NCBI RefSeq assembly: GCF_902499335.1
Contig: NZ_CABVQK010000006.1
Coordinates: 310,001-374,000, forward strand
Length of the DNA: 64,000 nucleotides
Origin: Burkholderia lata
GTDB lineage: Bacteria; Pseudomonadota; Gammaproteobacteria; Burkholderiales; Burkholderiaceae
Reading direction: 5' to 3'
Shown here: positions 25,835 through 35,043 of the stretch, one piece after another
Position numbering within the stretch: position 1 is the first letter of the stretch
How the letters are laid out: every line of letters starts with the position of its first letter
Program-made: the position numbers and the translations under genes
The notes under the pieces: generated by a model
Databases searched by the model: none
The model's input: only the letters and a program-made list of their open reading frames with translations
What the model was told of the DNA's origin: nothing

Positions 25835-26111
25835 TGATGATCCTCCGGGTTGCGTCCTCGATCCGCTTCTGCGCGTTGTCGATCTTCGATTGCGTGACAC
25901 CGAGCCGCTGTTGCAGCTTGGCGTTCTCCTGCGCCGTCGCGAGTAACGCGGCAATCGTGTTGTCGCGTGCCGTCACGGTTTCGCGTGCCTTGGACGCGTC
26001 GTCCTGAGCGGCCCGCAGATCGCCGCGCAGGTCTTTGACGTAGCGCACCGCGCTCCATGCTGCGAGCGCAGCAACCGCGACGGCGAGCAGCCGCACGACG
26101 AGCGGGTTCAT
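25671..26111 (-). CDS. Inner-membrane spanin, Rz/LysB-like
   Basis: 146 residues. An N-terminal transmembrane helix (about residues 5-24) precedes a long coiled coil (30-95) and a periplasmic C-terminus with two Cys. It overlaps the endolysin stop upstream and encloses the start of the lipoprotein spanin. The pair disrupts the outer membrane after peptidoglycan cleavage. Confidence 0.85.
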   Translation of the reverse strand: MNPLVVRLLAVAVAALAAWSAVRYVKDLRGDLRAAQDDASKARETVTARDNTIAALLATAQENAKLQQRLGVTQSKIDNAQKRIEDATRRIINETPESRAWADTVLPAGIARLHASPAITGACDYVQHVPDGDTLHDVCNGARNER

Positions 26112-26557
26112 GCGCCGACCGTGTAAGTCGTGTGCTCACCGCTGAAACTCGCGGTCAACACCTGTCGGCGGGGTTTCTTGCCGTCAGCGGCGAGCCCGAT
26201 ATGCACCCACCGACCGCCCTCGTGAATGACCTGATCGAACGGCAGATTCGACGCCGCGAGCTTGCGCACCACGTCGAGCGGCGAGCCGAACGCGGGGCAG
26301 ACGAAATCGGCCGCGAGCCCGTGAAGGTGCGCGCTGTCCGATACGCCGCCGACCGCGCGATTCAGCGCCGGACACCGGTAGCCCGACGAAATCAGAATCG
26401 GTTTTCCGCCGAGCAGCACGCGTGCCTGTTCGAGTGTCTGAGCGAGGCGACGCAGGTTGTCGACCGTTTCGGCCGACGGCATGTTGTCGATGCCGCGTTT
26501 GCGTGCTTCGGTGCTCGCGATCAGTTCGGCGAGCGAGAAATGGTCCGTCAACTGCAT
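26108..26557 (-). CDS. Endolysin, M15-family L,D-/D-Ala-D-Ala peptidase
   Basis: 149 residues. The zinc site SAHLHGLAAD (His77, Asp84) and the second His in WVHIG (His119) define a peptidase M15_3 domain that cleaves the peptide part of peptidoglycan. This replaces the glycosidase gpK of P2. It has no signal peptide, so it needs the holin for release. The end overlaps the spanin start by four bases. Confidence 0.88.
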   Translation of the reverse strand: MQLTDHFSLAELIASTEARKRGIDNMPSAETVDNLRRLAQTLEQARVLLGGKPILISSGYRCPALNRAVGGVSDSAHLHGLAADFVCPAFGSPLDVVRKLAASNLPFDQVIHEGGRWVHIGLAADGKKPRRQVLTASFSGEHTTYTVGA

Positions 26558-26587
26558 GTGTTCTCCCTGAATCCAGTCGTGAAAAAT

Positions 26588-26992
26588 CTATCGGCTCGCG
26601 TCGACGCCGCGATCAACCTCGCGCAGCGCCCGGCCGAGCATCCGATCGAGCACCCGCGAACCACCGTAGCCGGATAGCGTGATAACGCCCGCCTCCAGCA
26701 CGGATTGCAAGTCGAGCCATTCCGACACGAAAAACGCGACCAGCCCGGCGACCAGCGACACAACCGTGTCTTTCGCGATTTCCAACGCAACCGAGCGAAC
26801 CGGTGGATCGTCAGCGGCCAGCTTCTGCAACGTGCTCGCGAGCCCGCCGATAAACGACAGCAGCAGGCACACCGCAAACGCGGCGGCCGGAATGTGCGCC
26901 AGATCGTCGCCGAACGTGATCGACGCGGCCCACGCCGACAGCGGCCATACCATCAGCATCCAAAGCCAGTGGTAGCGAATCAGGTTTTGCAC
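26588..26992 (-). CDS. Phage holin
   Basis: 134 residues from GTG 26992, with GGAGG five bases upstream; the ATG-started longer frame to 27184 is the shadow of the neighbour. Hydrophobic segments at about residues 8-25, 32-53 and 75-95 suggest three membrane helices, followed by a charged tail. The position directly before the endolysin fits a LydA/holin-type protein that forms the lysis pore. It overlaps the previous gene by 13 bases. Confidence 0.7.
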   Translation of the reverse strand: MQNLIRYHWLWMLMVWPLSAWAASITFGDDLAHIPAAAFAVCLLLSFIGGLASTLQKLAADDPPVRSVALEIAKDTVVSLVAGLVAFFVSEWLDLQSVLEAGVITLSGYGGSRVLDRMLGRALREVDRGVDASR

Positions 26993-27423
26993 ACAGCCCT
27001 CCGATGACGTTTTTCGAATAGATCGTGAAATGCCATCGCCAACGAGACGACGGCCATAGCGACGGACACCACGTAAGCGCCCCACGCATCGCCAAGGACA
27101 GGCGCGAGCACGAACGGCGGAACGAGATAACAGAACGCCGCGTACACGTACAAACCCCGCCGCATGTCGGCGAGCCAAATACACACGAACCGGCCCCGAA
27201 GAATCACATTCGTGAGCACGTCCGCCGCTTGCATGGATGCGACGCCGAGCATCGCGTAAAACGGCGCGTAGACCAGCAGTCCGCCGTGCCCGAGCATCAT
27301 CAGCGCAAGCGGATACTGCGTGATGCCGCTGCGCGGTGCGGTCGCCAGTACCGCCACCATGTAGGCGATTCTCACCACCGTGGACAGCGCGCGGCGATCA
27401 TGGGTGTTGGTGAGCCTTTGCAT
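26980..27423 (-). CDS. Phage membrane protein of the lysis region
   Basis: 147 residues from ATG 27423, after GAGGTG; the alternative TTG at 27438 is less likely. Four hydrophobic segments (about 20-38, 45-66, 95-113, 118-138) make it an integral membrane protein. It lies between tail gene X and the holin. It may be a second holin, an antiholin or a lysis regulator. No family is certain. Confidence 0.6.
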   Translation of the reverse strand: MQRLTNTHDRRALSTVVRIAYMVAVLATAPRSGITQYPLALMMLGHGGLLVYAPFYAMLGVASMQAADVLTNVILRGRFVCIWLADMRRGLYVYAAFCYLVPPFVLAPVLGDAWGAYVVSVAMAVVSLAMAFHDLFEKRHRRAVCKT

Positions 27424-27430
27424 GTCCACC

Positions 27431-27637
27431 TCAGTCAAAAATTTGAATCAACGGGGCAGTACCGGACACCGTGGCCGGGTCGGGAATCTCCACCTCATGT
27501 CCGATCGGCAGGAACAGCCCCACGTCGGCGATGCCGGGGTTCGCCTCCAATACCGCCTCCACGACGCCATCGGTTCGGCCGAGCACACGCCAGCAGAGCG
27601 CGTCGACTGTTTCGTTTTGGAGTGCGTGCGCTTTCAT
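27431..27637 (-). CDS. X: Tail protein X (LysM-like)
   Basis: 68 residues from ATG 27637, overlapping the stop of L by one base; the longer frame to 27691 lies in L. AHALQNETVDALCWRVLGRT and LPIGHEVEIPD make the LysM-like fold of P2 gpX. It is needed for tail assembly. Confidence 0.9.
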   Translation of the reverse strand: MKAHALQNETVDALCWRVLGRTDGVVEAVLEANPGIADVGLFLPIGHEVEIPDPATVSGTAPLIQIFD

Positions 27638-28137
27638 CAGATCAGGTCCACCGTGACGCGACCGCGCCGCATCATGTCGGACATCGCCCAATACGCATCA
27701 CGCCGGGCGTCGTCCGGCACGCAATCGAGCGCGTCAGCACGACGTGCGCCGTCTTTCGACGTGTCGTAATCCCGGTAGCGCTCGGCCAACTGCGCCCGAG
27801 CCCACCCATACACGGCGCGCCGGAAGCGCTGTATCTGGACGTTCTCCCCGTCGATTTCGAGCGGCGACGTTGCCGACAGATCGAGCGCCCCGGCGCGCTC
27901 GCTTTCGGCGCGCCAGTCGGCCAGCACATCGCACGTGTGTGCGATGCCTTCGATCAGCGCCTCACGTAACCGGGCGTCCGTGATCGTGCCGTCGACCAGC
28001 CGCAGCACGGCACGCGCATTGCGCATGTCGATCGGTGGATACCAGCTATCCACCCGAATGACCGGCGTGACCGACGGATCGTCGGGTGCGGGCGCACTGG
28101 CGGCAGGCACCGGAGCAGTGGAAATCAAATCGCTCAT
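27637..28137 (-). CDS. L: Head completion protein, P2 gpL-like
   Basis: 166 residues from ATG 28137; the frame to 28224 has no supporting ribosome site. A Pro/Ala-rich start is followed by RVDSWYPPIDMRNARAVLRLVDGTIT and the end AYWAMSDMMRRGRVTVDLI, typical of head completion protein gpL, which seals the filled head. The 100 bases upstream to gene M hold no gene. Confidence 0.9.
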   Translation of the reverse strand: MSDLISTAPVPAASAPAPDDPSVTPVIRVDSWYPPIDMRNARAVLRLVDGTITDARLREALIEGIAHTCDVLADWRAESERAGALDLSATSPLEIDGENVQIQRFRRAVYGWARAQLAERYRDYDTSKDGARRADALDCVPDDARRDAYWAMSDMMRRGRVTVDLI

Positions 28138-28239
28138 GTCGGCACCGCCGCGATGTAGGTGTGGCGGTGGACGCGTGCCGTTTGGTGAGGCTTTCCGCCT
28201 ACCGCCCGGCACGCGTGCCGCCACGTCGCGAGGGACACG

Positions 28240-28926
28240 TTACGCATCCACGCCCTCACCGTCGGGCATGGATGCAGATTCATCGCCTGACAACGTCGCT
28301 TCGAGCCGCGCGATATCGCGCTTGACGCCGATCCTGTCGTTCAGGTCAAACGCACGCCGAAACGCGGCGAGTGCCACCGCCGGTTCGTTCGCGGCAGTCG
28401 CGAGCCCATACGCCTTGAACAGCTTCGCCCGAATCTGATCGACCATATCGAACGGCTCGGTCAGATCGATCACTTCGGCCAGCATGTACGGCGGCACGTC
28501 GGCCGCGTCCGCGAACTCTTCGGCCACGGTAGCGGGTAGCGTGCGTTCGAACTGCGCAGGCATGGTGAGCCCGTGGCGGATCGCGTAGCGTGCGATATCG
28601 AAAGCACCGCCCATGTCGCCCGCATCGAGCCGCCACAGCATGATCGTGACCAGCACGTCGTCCTGACCGCCTGCGTCGCGGTTCAGCGCTTCGCCGACGT
28701 ATGGCACGTAGTCCGGCAGGATTTCGCGCTTGATCGCGACCTTGCGCGCGACGGATTGCGTCTCTTTCAACCGTCGCTGATCAGTCGCGAGCTTGGCGCG
28801 CATCATGTCGGACGCCCTGTCTTGGCCGCGCTGCACGCTCGCCGCGATCGGCTCGTCAGGCTCGCTCCCGGCCACCGACGCGGCGACGCGCATCAGGTGT
28901 CGGGTGATCGGGGTATGCCTCACCAT
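28240..28926 (-). CDS. M: Terminase small subunit, P2 gpM-like
   Basis: 228 residues. MVRHTPITRHLMRVAA opens the protein; SVARKVAIKREILPDYVPYVGEAL and VLVTIMLWRLDAGD follow, as in P2 gpM. In P2, gpM carries the endonuclease that cuts cos. It sits between N and L as in the P2 head operon. Confidence 0.9.
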   Translation of the reverse strand: MVRHTPITRHLMRVAASVAGSEPDEPIAASVQRGQDRASDMMRAKLATDQRRLKETQSVARKVAIKREILPDYVPYVGEALNRDAGGQDDVLVTIMLWRLDAGDMGGAFDIARYAIRHGLTMPAQFERTLPATVAEEFADAADVPPYMLAEVIDLTEPFDMVDQIRAKLFKAYGLATAANEPAVALAAFRRAFDLNDRIGVKRDIARLEATLSGDESASMPDGEGVDA

Positions 28927-28935
28927 GCCCGCCCC

Positions 28936-29988
28936 TTACTGGCCAGCGCCCGGCGCAGCCGGAACGTCAGCGCCCGGCGCACCCGCGAACACGATGTTTT
29001 CGAGCAGACAGCCCGCACCGAAGTCCTCGATCACATACGCTTCGTTGCTCGACTCGAAGAATTCGAGCTGATCGCGCTTCGGGTTGTCGATGATCGCGCG
29101 GCGACGGCCGCTGATTTCCCAGTAGATCGACAGGTTCGACAGCATCGTGACCAGCATCTTGCCGCGCGGCATGAACGGAACCTGCATCGCGCTCACGTTG
29201 CCCATGCGCTTCTGGCTGATGATGAGACTTGCGGCAATCGATTCGGTCGGCGGATTGTCCCGGTTCACGATGGGGAAATACTTGTCCAGCATCGTGTCCC
29301 GGCCACACAGAACCACGAGGTCGGGATTGTCCGCATACCACGGCTCGATCAGCGAATTGATCGCCTCGTACACGAGCGCGTCGATATTCGCGTAGTCGGA
29401 ACCAGTGCCGCCGATCACGATCTTGCCCTTCGCCTTTCCTTCGGCGACAACGCGACTCGGCGCTTGCTCGCGGTACTTCTGGAGCCAGCCCTTGTTTACG
29501 TCCTCCAGATTCGGGTTCTTCGCACGGTTCGACGTATTGGCCCGGCTAACACCGTTGAAGCCGACGCGGATGCGATCGAGCGCCTGCTGCTGCGCGTTCG
29601 CGTCGCGCACCATCGTTTGGAAATTCGGCGTCGTCGCCCACGCATCCAGCTTGTTGTAACGCAGGTGCGTGTCGAAATTCGTCTGCGAACAGAAATATCG
29701 GTTCGGATCGAGATCAGTCAGATCGACCGTTTCGCGTTCCTTTTCCTTGGTGTCCGTCGTGCTCGCGATCGGTGCGCCGACCAGCAGACCGAGCTTTTCA
29801 CCCTCCTGTGCCGTCACACCTTGAACGTTGATGAGTTTCAGGAGCGCGGCCGATTCCTGAATGCGTTTTTCGACCTTCTGCTGCACGCTCGGCACGACCG
29901 AAAATTTCTTCGATACGTCGCTGATGCCGTTCAGGCGTGCGATGTTGTCCATGTAGCGCTCAACGGCGCGCTGAGTTTTTTCCAGCAT
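28936..29988 (-). CDS. N: Major capsid protein, P2 gpN-like
   Basis: 350 residues. The segment RYMDNIARLNGISDVSKKFSV at the N-terminus and LVVLCGRDTMLDKYFPIVN in the middle are typical of the gpN family with the HK97 fold. It ends in an Ala/Pro/Gly-rich tail. In P2 the N-terminus is removed by the gpO protease. Good length match. Confidence 0.93.
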   Translation of the reverse strand: MLEKTQRAVERYMDNIARLNGISDVSKKFSVVPSVQQKVEKRIQESAALLKLINVQGVTAQEGEKLGLLVGAPIASTTDTKEKERETVDLTDLDPNRYFCSQTNFDTHLRYNKLDAWATTPNFQTMVRDANAQQQALDRIRVGFNGVSRANTSNRAKNPNLEDVNKGWLQKYREQAPSRVVAEGKAKGKIVIGGTGSDYANIDALVYEAINSLIEPWYADNPDLVVLCGRDTMLDKYFPIVNRDNPPTESIAASLIISQKRMGNVSAMQVPFMPRGKMLVTMLSNLSIYWEISGRRRAIIDNPKRDQLEFFESSNEAYVIEDFGAGCLLENIVFAGAPGADVPAAPGAGQ

Positions 29989-30034
29989 GTTTTCTCCGAT
30001 GAATCGATGTTTCGCCTAGATGCACCGACCGCGA

Positions 30035-30892
30035 TTAGCAGTCCGTCGCGTCCCATTCGCCGCCCGTAGCGGTCGGCCGTTGCGTGCCGCTCGGCTCGCG
30101 TTCGAGTCGCTGGCTCAGTTCGTTGAACGCGGCGCGATCCTTCGCGCCCTCCGTTTTCAGCGCATCGATTTCACGCCGCATGCCCTCGATCAGTACCAGT
30201 TGCGATGCGCTGTGGTACGACAGACGCGAAGCGATATCCGACGGAATTGCGCCGCCATTCGAATCCGCGGCCGGGGCTGCCCCGGCGCTTTGCGCCGATG
30301 CCGGTGCGGCACCACTGCCGCCGATGCCGAACAGTTCGGCCAGCTTCGATGTGACGAGCGTGGTAAACGATGCGGGGGTCATGGCTGGGGCCGCAGTGGG
30401 CTCGTCGTTGAACAGCGCCGCGTCGACCTCGACGCCGACCGAAAACAGGTTTTCCGGGGCATGCTTGCGCGTCCGGAAGTGGTCGGGATGCTGCTGCGAG
30501 AACGAGAGAATTTCGGTTCCGAGGCTCGCCGGACTGTCGGTCACACCAATGCCGACCAGATACGATTTTCCGGACTCGGCGAAATTCGGCGCGATTTCGA
30601 TGCTCGTGTAGACCTTCTGACGCGCCTTGGTCATTGCCTTCAGGTCGTCGGTCGGATCGAGCTGCGCGAACAGCGCCAACTTGCCCTCTTCGACCGTGCG
30701 AGCCTCGGCCGCGCGCACGTCGCCATATGCGCGGAACTGACCATCCGGAAGGACGCCGCGAATGTGTTCGAGAAACACGCGCGCGCCATACGTCGCCGGG
30801 TTGTATGTGTCCGCCATTTCTTGAATCTGCTGTCGCGTGATGGCGCGACCGTCCGTCGTCGCGCCCTCCGTTGCCACCCGCACAAACTTCAT
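30035..30892 (-). CDS. O: Capsid scaffolding protein and protease, P2 gpO-like
   Basis: 285 residues. The N-terminal half is the serine protease domain (YNPATYGARVFLEHIRG with the His; VTDSPASLGTEILSF with the Ser). The C-terminal half (200-275) is a helical scaffold. gpO organises the capsid shell and cleaves N, O and Q. It is the first gene of the leftward head operon, divergent from the terminase gene P. Confidence 0.92.
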   Translation of the reverse strand: MKFVRVATEGATTDGRAITRQQIQEMADTYNPATYGARVFLEHIRGVLPDGQFRAYGDVRAAEARTVEEGKLALFAQLDPTDDLKAMTKARQKVYTSIEIAPNFAESGKSYLVGIGVTDSPASLGTEILSFSQQHPDHFRTRKHAPENLFSVGVEVDAALFNDEPTAAPAMTPASFTTLVTSKLAELFGIGGSGAAPASAQSAGAAPAADSNGGAIPSDIASRLSYHSASQLVLIEGMRREIDALKTEGAKDRAAFNELSQRLEREPSGTQRPTATGGEWDATDC

Positions 30893-31045
30893 CGTGTTTT
30901 CTCCCTGTTGGTTCCTGTGCGCTGATTAAGCGGTTCCGTCATCGTGCGCGTGCGCCGTTGCCCTATCAACGCGGTGCGCTGCGCGTGCGGCCGGGTACAA
31001 ATTCATGCGGTCGATTTCGCCCGCGCGCGCGCATACGCTCGACGC

Positions 31046-32863
31046 ATGGAAAAACCTGCAAACCCTTTCGCCGATTTCCCGGCTGCAAATGACAAGACCG
31101 AAACGAATGTGACGAGCCTCGCGACGCGACGCGTCGCACGTGATCTGTTTTGGGGCGGATGGAAAATCCGATCGATTGCCGAATACATCGGTGAACCGCG
31201 CTCGACCGTCGAAACATGGAAGCAGCGCGAGGGGTGGGACAAGGCAACGTCTACGGACAAGGTGGCCGACGCGCTCGTGCAACGAATGCGTGTGTTGATT
31301 GCGAAAGACCCGAAGGAACCGCGCGATTTCAAAGAGCTCGATCTACTCGGCCGCGAGATGGAGCGGCAACAGCGCATGCAGGCTCGCGCCGAGCGAATCG
31401 AGTCCGGCGCGACTGAGACGAGCACCGCGAGCGGTAGCACGCCGCGCGCATCGTCGCGCTCATCGGGGCGAAAGACCACACGCAACGCGATCACCCCGGA
31501 GCAGCAACAACGCATCCTCGACGCGATCCGCGATTCACTGATCGGGCATCAGCACACGTGGTATGAGAACCGTCATTTGCGCCGTCGGAACATCCTGAAA
31601 TCCCGACAGATCGGCGCGACGTTCTATTTCTCGCACGAAGCGTTCGGGCGCGCACTCGAAACCGGATACAACCAGATTTTTCTGTCCGCGAGCCGCGCAC
31701 AGGCGCACGTGTTCCGCGCGTATATCCAGAAATTCGCATGGGATGCAGCGCAGGTCGAACTGACCGGTGATCCGATGTGGCTCCCGAACGGCGCGGGCCT
31801 GATCTATCTCGGCACCAGTTCGCGCACGGCACAGAGCTACAACGGCGATCTGTACTTCGACGAATATTTCTGGACCAGCAATTTCGCAACGCTCAACAAG
31901 GTTGCGATGGGGATGGCGACGCATTCGCATTTGCGGATGACGCACTTTTCCACGCCGTCCACCACCACACACGAAGGCTATCCCTTCTGGACCGGCGCGC
32001 ACTTCAATCGCGATCGACCGGACGACGAGCGGGTTGAAATCGACGTATCGCATACGTCGCTCGCGCGCGGGCTCGCATGTGGTGACGGGCAATGGCGGCA
32101 GATCGTGACGGCCGAGGATGCGATTGCATCCGGGTTCACGAAACTCGATTTGGAGGACTTGCGCCGCTCGAACAGTCCGGCCGACTTCGAAAACCTGTAC
32201 ATGTGCCAGTTCGTAGACGACACCGCTTCGGTGTTCTCGTTCCGGCTCGTGCAGGCGTGCATGGTTGACTCATGGGACGTATGGACCGACGTGAAGCCGC
32301 TGCTTGATCGTCCGTTCGGCTACCGCCCGGTCTGGATCGGCTACGACCCCGCGCTTACGGGTGACTCGGCCGGGTGCGTCGTCATCGCACCGCCCGACGA
32401 GCCGAACGGGAAATTCCGCGTTCTCGAGCGCCATCGCTGGAAGGGCATCGACTTCGAAACGCAGGCAGACAAGATTCGCGAACTGACGCAGCGCTACAAC
32501 GTCGCGTATATCGCGATCGACACCACCGGCATTGGTCACGGCGTCCATCAGCTTGTGCGCCAGTTCTTCCCGCGCGTTGTCGGGTTGAATTACTCGCCCG
32601 AACTGAAAAATCGCCTTGTCCTGAAAGGCATGTCGGTGATCGGGAAAAAGCGCCTGGAATTCGACGCGGGCATGACAGACCTCGCGCAATCTTTCCTATC
32701 CATCCGGCGATCGATGACGCCGAGCGGCGCAAAGATGACCTACACCGCCGCGCGTAACGAAGAAATCGGCCATGCAGACCTTGCATGGGCCTGCCTTCAC
32801 GCGCTCGACAATGAACCCCTCGAAGGTGCGAGCCGCGCGCGCAGCACCGTGGAGATTTGCTAA
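31046..32863 (+). CDS. P: Terminase large ATPase subunit, P2 gpP-like
   Basis: 605 residues from ATG 31046; the frame to 30944 is not supported. Residues 28-62 form an HTH (SIAEYIGEPRSTVETWKQ). The Walker A-like motif KSRQIGAT is at 185-192, with Walker B near LYFDEYFW. The nuclease-fold Asp lies in WIGYDPALTGDSAG. It powers DNA packaging from cos into the capsid. The stop overlaps the start of Q by one base. Confidence 0.93.
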   Translation: MEKPANPFADFPAANDKTETNVTSLATRRVARDLFWGGWKIRSIAEYIGEPRSTVETWKQREGWDKATSTDKVADALVQRMRVLIAKDPKEPRDFKELDLLGREMERQQRMQARAERIESGATETSTASGSTPRASSRSSGRKTTRNAITPEQQQRILDAIRDSLIGHQHTWYENRHLRRRNILKSRQIGATFYFSHEAFGRALETGYNQIFLSASRAQAHVFRAYIQKFAWDAAQVELTGDPMWLPNGAGLIYLGTSSRTAQSYNGDLYFDEYFWTSNFATLNKVAMGMATHSHLRMTHFSTPSTTTHEGYPFWTGAHFNRDRPDDERVEIDVSHTSLARGLACGDGQWRQIVTAEDAIASGFTKLDLEDLRRSNSPADFENLYMCQFVDDTASVFSFRLVQACMVDSWDVWTDVKPLLDRPFGYRPVWIGYDPALTGDSAGCVVIAPPDEPNGKFRVLERHRWKGIDFETQADKIRELTQRYNVAYIAIDTTGIGHGVHQLVRQFFPRVVGLNYSPELKNRLVLKGMSVIGKKRLEFDAGMTDLAQSFLSIRRSMTPSGAKMTYTAARNEEIGHADLAWACLHALDNEPLEGASRARSTVEIC

Positions 32864-33900
32864 TGACTTCCGACCTCGTACCCACCGCACACGATATCGC
32901 CACGCGCGCACCGCTATCGTCGGTCGAATCGTTCACGTTCGGCGACACCGTTTCCGCTATGGACGGAGGCGATATTCTCGACTACGCCGAGCTGTGGGCC
33001 GTCGATGATTATTTCGAACCGCCCATCAGTCGCGAAGCCCTCGCGAAGTCGATGCGCGCCGGTACACACCATGCGTCCGCGCTGTACTTCAAACGAAACG
33101 TGCTCGCGTCGACGTTCATCGAGCACCCGAAGTTTTCACGTGACGCGTTTCGTCGTCTCGCGCTTGATTTTATGGTTTTCGGCGATGCCTACCTTGAACG
33201 TGAGCGCAACCGCGCGGGCGGAGTGCGCAGCTACCGCCCTTCCCCGGCGAAGTACACGCGGCGCAAAACGGATCTGCAAAATTTCGTGTTCATCGACGGT
33301 TGGCTGAACCGCCACCAGTTCGAAACCGGCTCCATCTTTCAACTGATGGAGCCCGACGTAAATCAGGAAGTCTATGGCATGCCCGAATACATCGCCTCTC
33401 TACAGTCCGCGTGGCTGAACGAGTCGGCGACGCTGTTCCGGCGCCGCTACTACGCGAACGGCTCGCATGCCGGGTTCATCCTGTACGTGAACGACCCGAA
33501 CATGGACCCGGAGGACGTGGACGCGATCCGGAAAGCGCTGCGCGATTCGAAGGGCATCGGCAATTTCCGGAACCTGTTTCTGCATTCAGCGGCACGAGGC
33601 GGCAGTGGTGAGAAAGGCGCAGTCCAACTGATCCCGATTTCGGAAGTCGCCGCGAAGGACCAGTTCTTTGACATCAAGAACGTGACACGCGACGACTCGC
33701 TTGCGGCGCACCGCATCCCGCCGCAGCTTATCGGCATCGTGCCGAGCAACACGGGCGGATTCGGCGCGGTCGAACCGATGGCGCGGGTGTTCGCCCGGAA
33801 CGAAGTGGTGCCGCTTCAACAGCAGTTCCTGAAAATCAACGAGTGGGCGGGCGAGGAAATCGTGCGGTTCAACGACTACGTGCTGCCGGTCGCTGCCTGA
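32863..33900 (+). CDS. Q: Portal protein, P2 gpQ-like
   Basis: 345 residues from ATG 32863 (TAATG junction with P). SVESFTFGDTVSAMDGGDILDYAELW at the N-terminus and IPPQLIGIVPSNTGGFGAVEPMARVF near the end mark the P2 portal family. It forms the 12-subunit ring at the head vertex. It is the last gene before the cos region. Confidence 0.93.
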   Translation: MTSDLVPTAHDIATRAPLSSVESFTFGDTVSAMDGGDILDYAELWAVDDYFEPPISREALAKSMRAGTHHASALYFKRNVLASTFIEHPKFSRDAFRRLALDFMVFGDAYLERERNRAGGVRSYRPSPAKYTRRKTDLQNFVFIDGWLNRHQFETGSIFQLMEPDVNQEVYGMPEYIASLQSAWLNESATLFRRRYYANGSHAGFILYVNDPNMDPEDVDAIRKALRDSKGIGNFRNLFLHSAARGGSGEKGAVQLIPISEVAAKDQFFDIKNVTRDDSLAAHRIPPQLIGIVPSNTGGFGAVEPMARVFARNEVVPLQQQFLKINEWAGEEIVRFNDYVLPVAA

Positions 33901-34280
33901 CCGCGCGAAGTGCCCAATCTGGCACTTTTCGGTGCTGCGTCTGGAATCACGCGTTACGCGACCGTTTGCGTCTGGAAAATCCACCCGAAAACCGCCGAAC
34001 CCCGCCCCGTGCGGGGCTCGGCCGGTCGCACGGGTTGCGTCTGGAATCGCTGTTTCTTTTTAGCCCGCAGGCGCGGAGGGGACTGCGATATTCCGGGGCG
34101 GAAGTGTGATCCGCCCCCACCTACCGCCCGCGCGCGACGGCGCGCCCGAGCCCGTATCGAGCCCGCCACGGGCCTGCCGCTGCCGCGCCCGACGCGCGAC
34201 CACAACATGCACGAGAACCGCGCAGAAGCCCGGAGAATCTGCCGGACGCATGGTCGCGATTCTTCGACGTGATATCACTT
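33901..34280. other. Presumed cos/packaging region with TGCGTCTGGAA repeats
   Basis: This gene-free stretch lies between the portal gene and the cargo, where cos lies in P2. TGCGTCTGGAA occurs three times in direct orientation (33936-33946, 33967-33977, 34036-34046). A GC-rich hairpin GCCCCG-TG-CGGGGC lies at 34004-34017 and may be part of cos or a terminator for P-Q. Multiple direct repeats next to a GC-rich core fit terminase-binding sites. The exact cohesive ends cannot be set by eye. Confidence 0.5.
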
Positions 34281-34293
34281 TTTGATTGCATGA

Positions 34294-34314
34294 TGATAGC
34301 ATTTTCTGCTATCA
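34294..34314. promoter_or_regulatory. Palindromic operator of the HicAB module
   Basis: TGATAGCA (34294-34301) and TGCTATCA (34307-34314) are perfect 8-bp inverted arms with a 5-bp spacer, seven bases before the hicA start. TATCAT at 34310-34315 can serve as a -10 box. Autorepression by HicB binding here is the usual logic. The transcript may begin very close to the start codon. Confidence 0.65.
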
Positions 34315-34321
34315 TTTGGGC

Positions 34322-34576
34322 ATGAAATCGAAACACGCCCGCACCCTCGCCGCGATCTTCACCAAGCCCACATTGGGCGGGATCGTGTTTTCCGATATTG
34401 AATCGCTCGTCGCCGCACTCGGCGGCGAAATCCACGAAGGCGCAGGGTCGCGCATCGCCTTCGAACTGAACGGCACGCGCCGCTATCACCACCGCCCGCA
34501 TCCGGGCAAAGAGGCGAAGCGGTATCAGGTGGAGGACTTGCGCGACTGGTTTATCGAAATGGGAATCAAGCCATGA
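34322..34576 (+). CDS. hicA: HicA-type mRNA interferase toxin
   Basis: 84 residues from ATG 34322. The C-terminal half (GSRIAFELNGTRRYHHRPHPG and KRYQVEDLRDWFIEMGI) is the HicA double-stranded-RNA-binding-like fold with the catalytic His region. HicA cleaves mRNA. The stop overlaps hicB as ATGA, so toxin and antitoxin are coupled. This is cargo next to cos, likely helping lysogen maintenance or defence. Confidence 0.88.
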   Translation: MKSKHARTLAAIFTKPTLGGIVFSDIESLVAALGGEIHEGAGSRIAFELNGTRRYHHRPHPGKEAKRYQVEDLRDWFIEMGIKP

Positions 34577-34932
34577 ACAACGCCATGACTTACAAGGGAT
34601 ATTTCGCCCGGATCGATTTCGACGGGCGCGATAACATTTTCGTCGGCCACGTGCTCGGCGTGGACGACAAGATCAGCTTCCACGGCGAAACGGTGGACGA
34701 ACTGTTACGAGACTTTCATGCGGCCGTCGATCACTATCTTGACGACTGCAAGCGCGCCGGGCGCGAGCCGCAAAAGCCTGCATCCGGAAAGCTGATGCTA
34801 CGGATCGATCCGGCTGTGCATGCACGTGTCGGTATCGCTGCCGCTCTGTCGGACGAAAGCATCAATCAATGGTCAGAGGAAGTATTGGGGCGCGCGGCTC
34901 GCGAGGTATTGGAGCGCGCCGCACATATTTGA
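34573..34932 (+). CDS. hicB: HicB-type antitoxin
   Basis: 119 residues. The N-terminal part (YKGYFARIDFDGRDNIFVGHVLG, then HGETVDELLRDFHAAVDHYLDDC) is the partial RNase H fold that blocks HicA. The C-terminal part (GKLMLRIDPAVHARVGIAAALSDESINQW) is a ribbon-helix-helix DNA-binding domain that should recognise the palindrome upstream of hicA. Order toxin-antitoxin is the norm for hicAB. Confidence 0.9.
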   Translation: MNNAMTYKGYFARIDFDGRDNIFVGHVLGVDDKISFHGETVDELLRDFHAAVDHYLDDCKRAGREPQKPASGKLMLRIDPAVHARVGIAAALSDESINQWSEEVLGRAAREVLERAAHI

Positions 34933-35043
34933 TCAGGTAGGCCGATAAATAGCTACCGCGACACCTCGCGTTTCACTTCACAAATTGCAGCGATTTTAGA
35001 TCAACCGCACGAATCAATAAAGTAATTTACCCGGGGAATAAAT

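Noticed and set aside
30944..31045. N-terminal extension of terminase gpP
   Set aside because: No ribosome site and low-complexity Arg/Ala text; the ATG at 31046 matches the usual gpP start.
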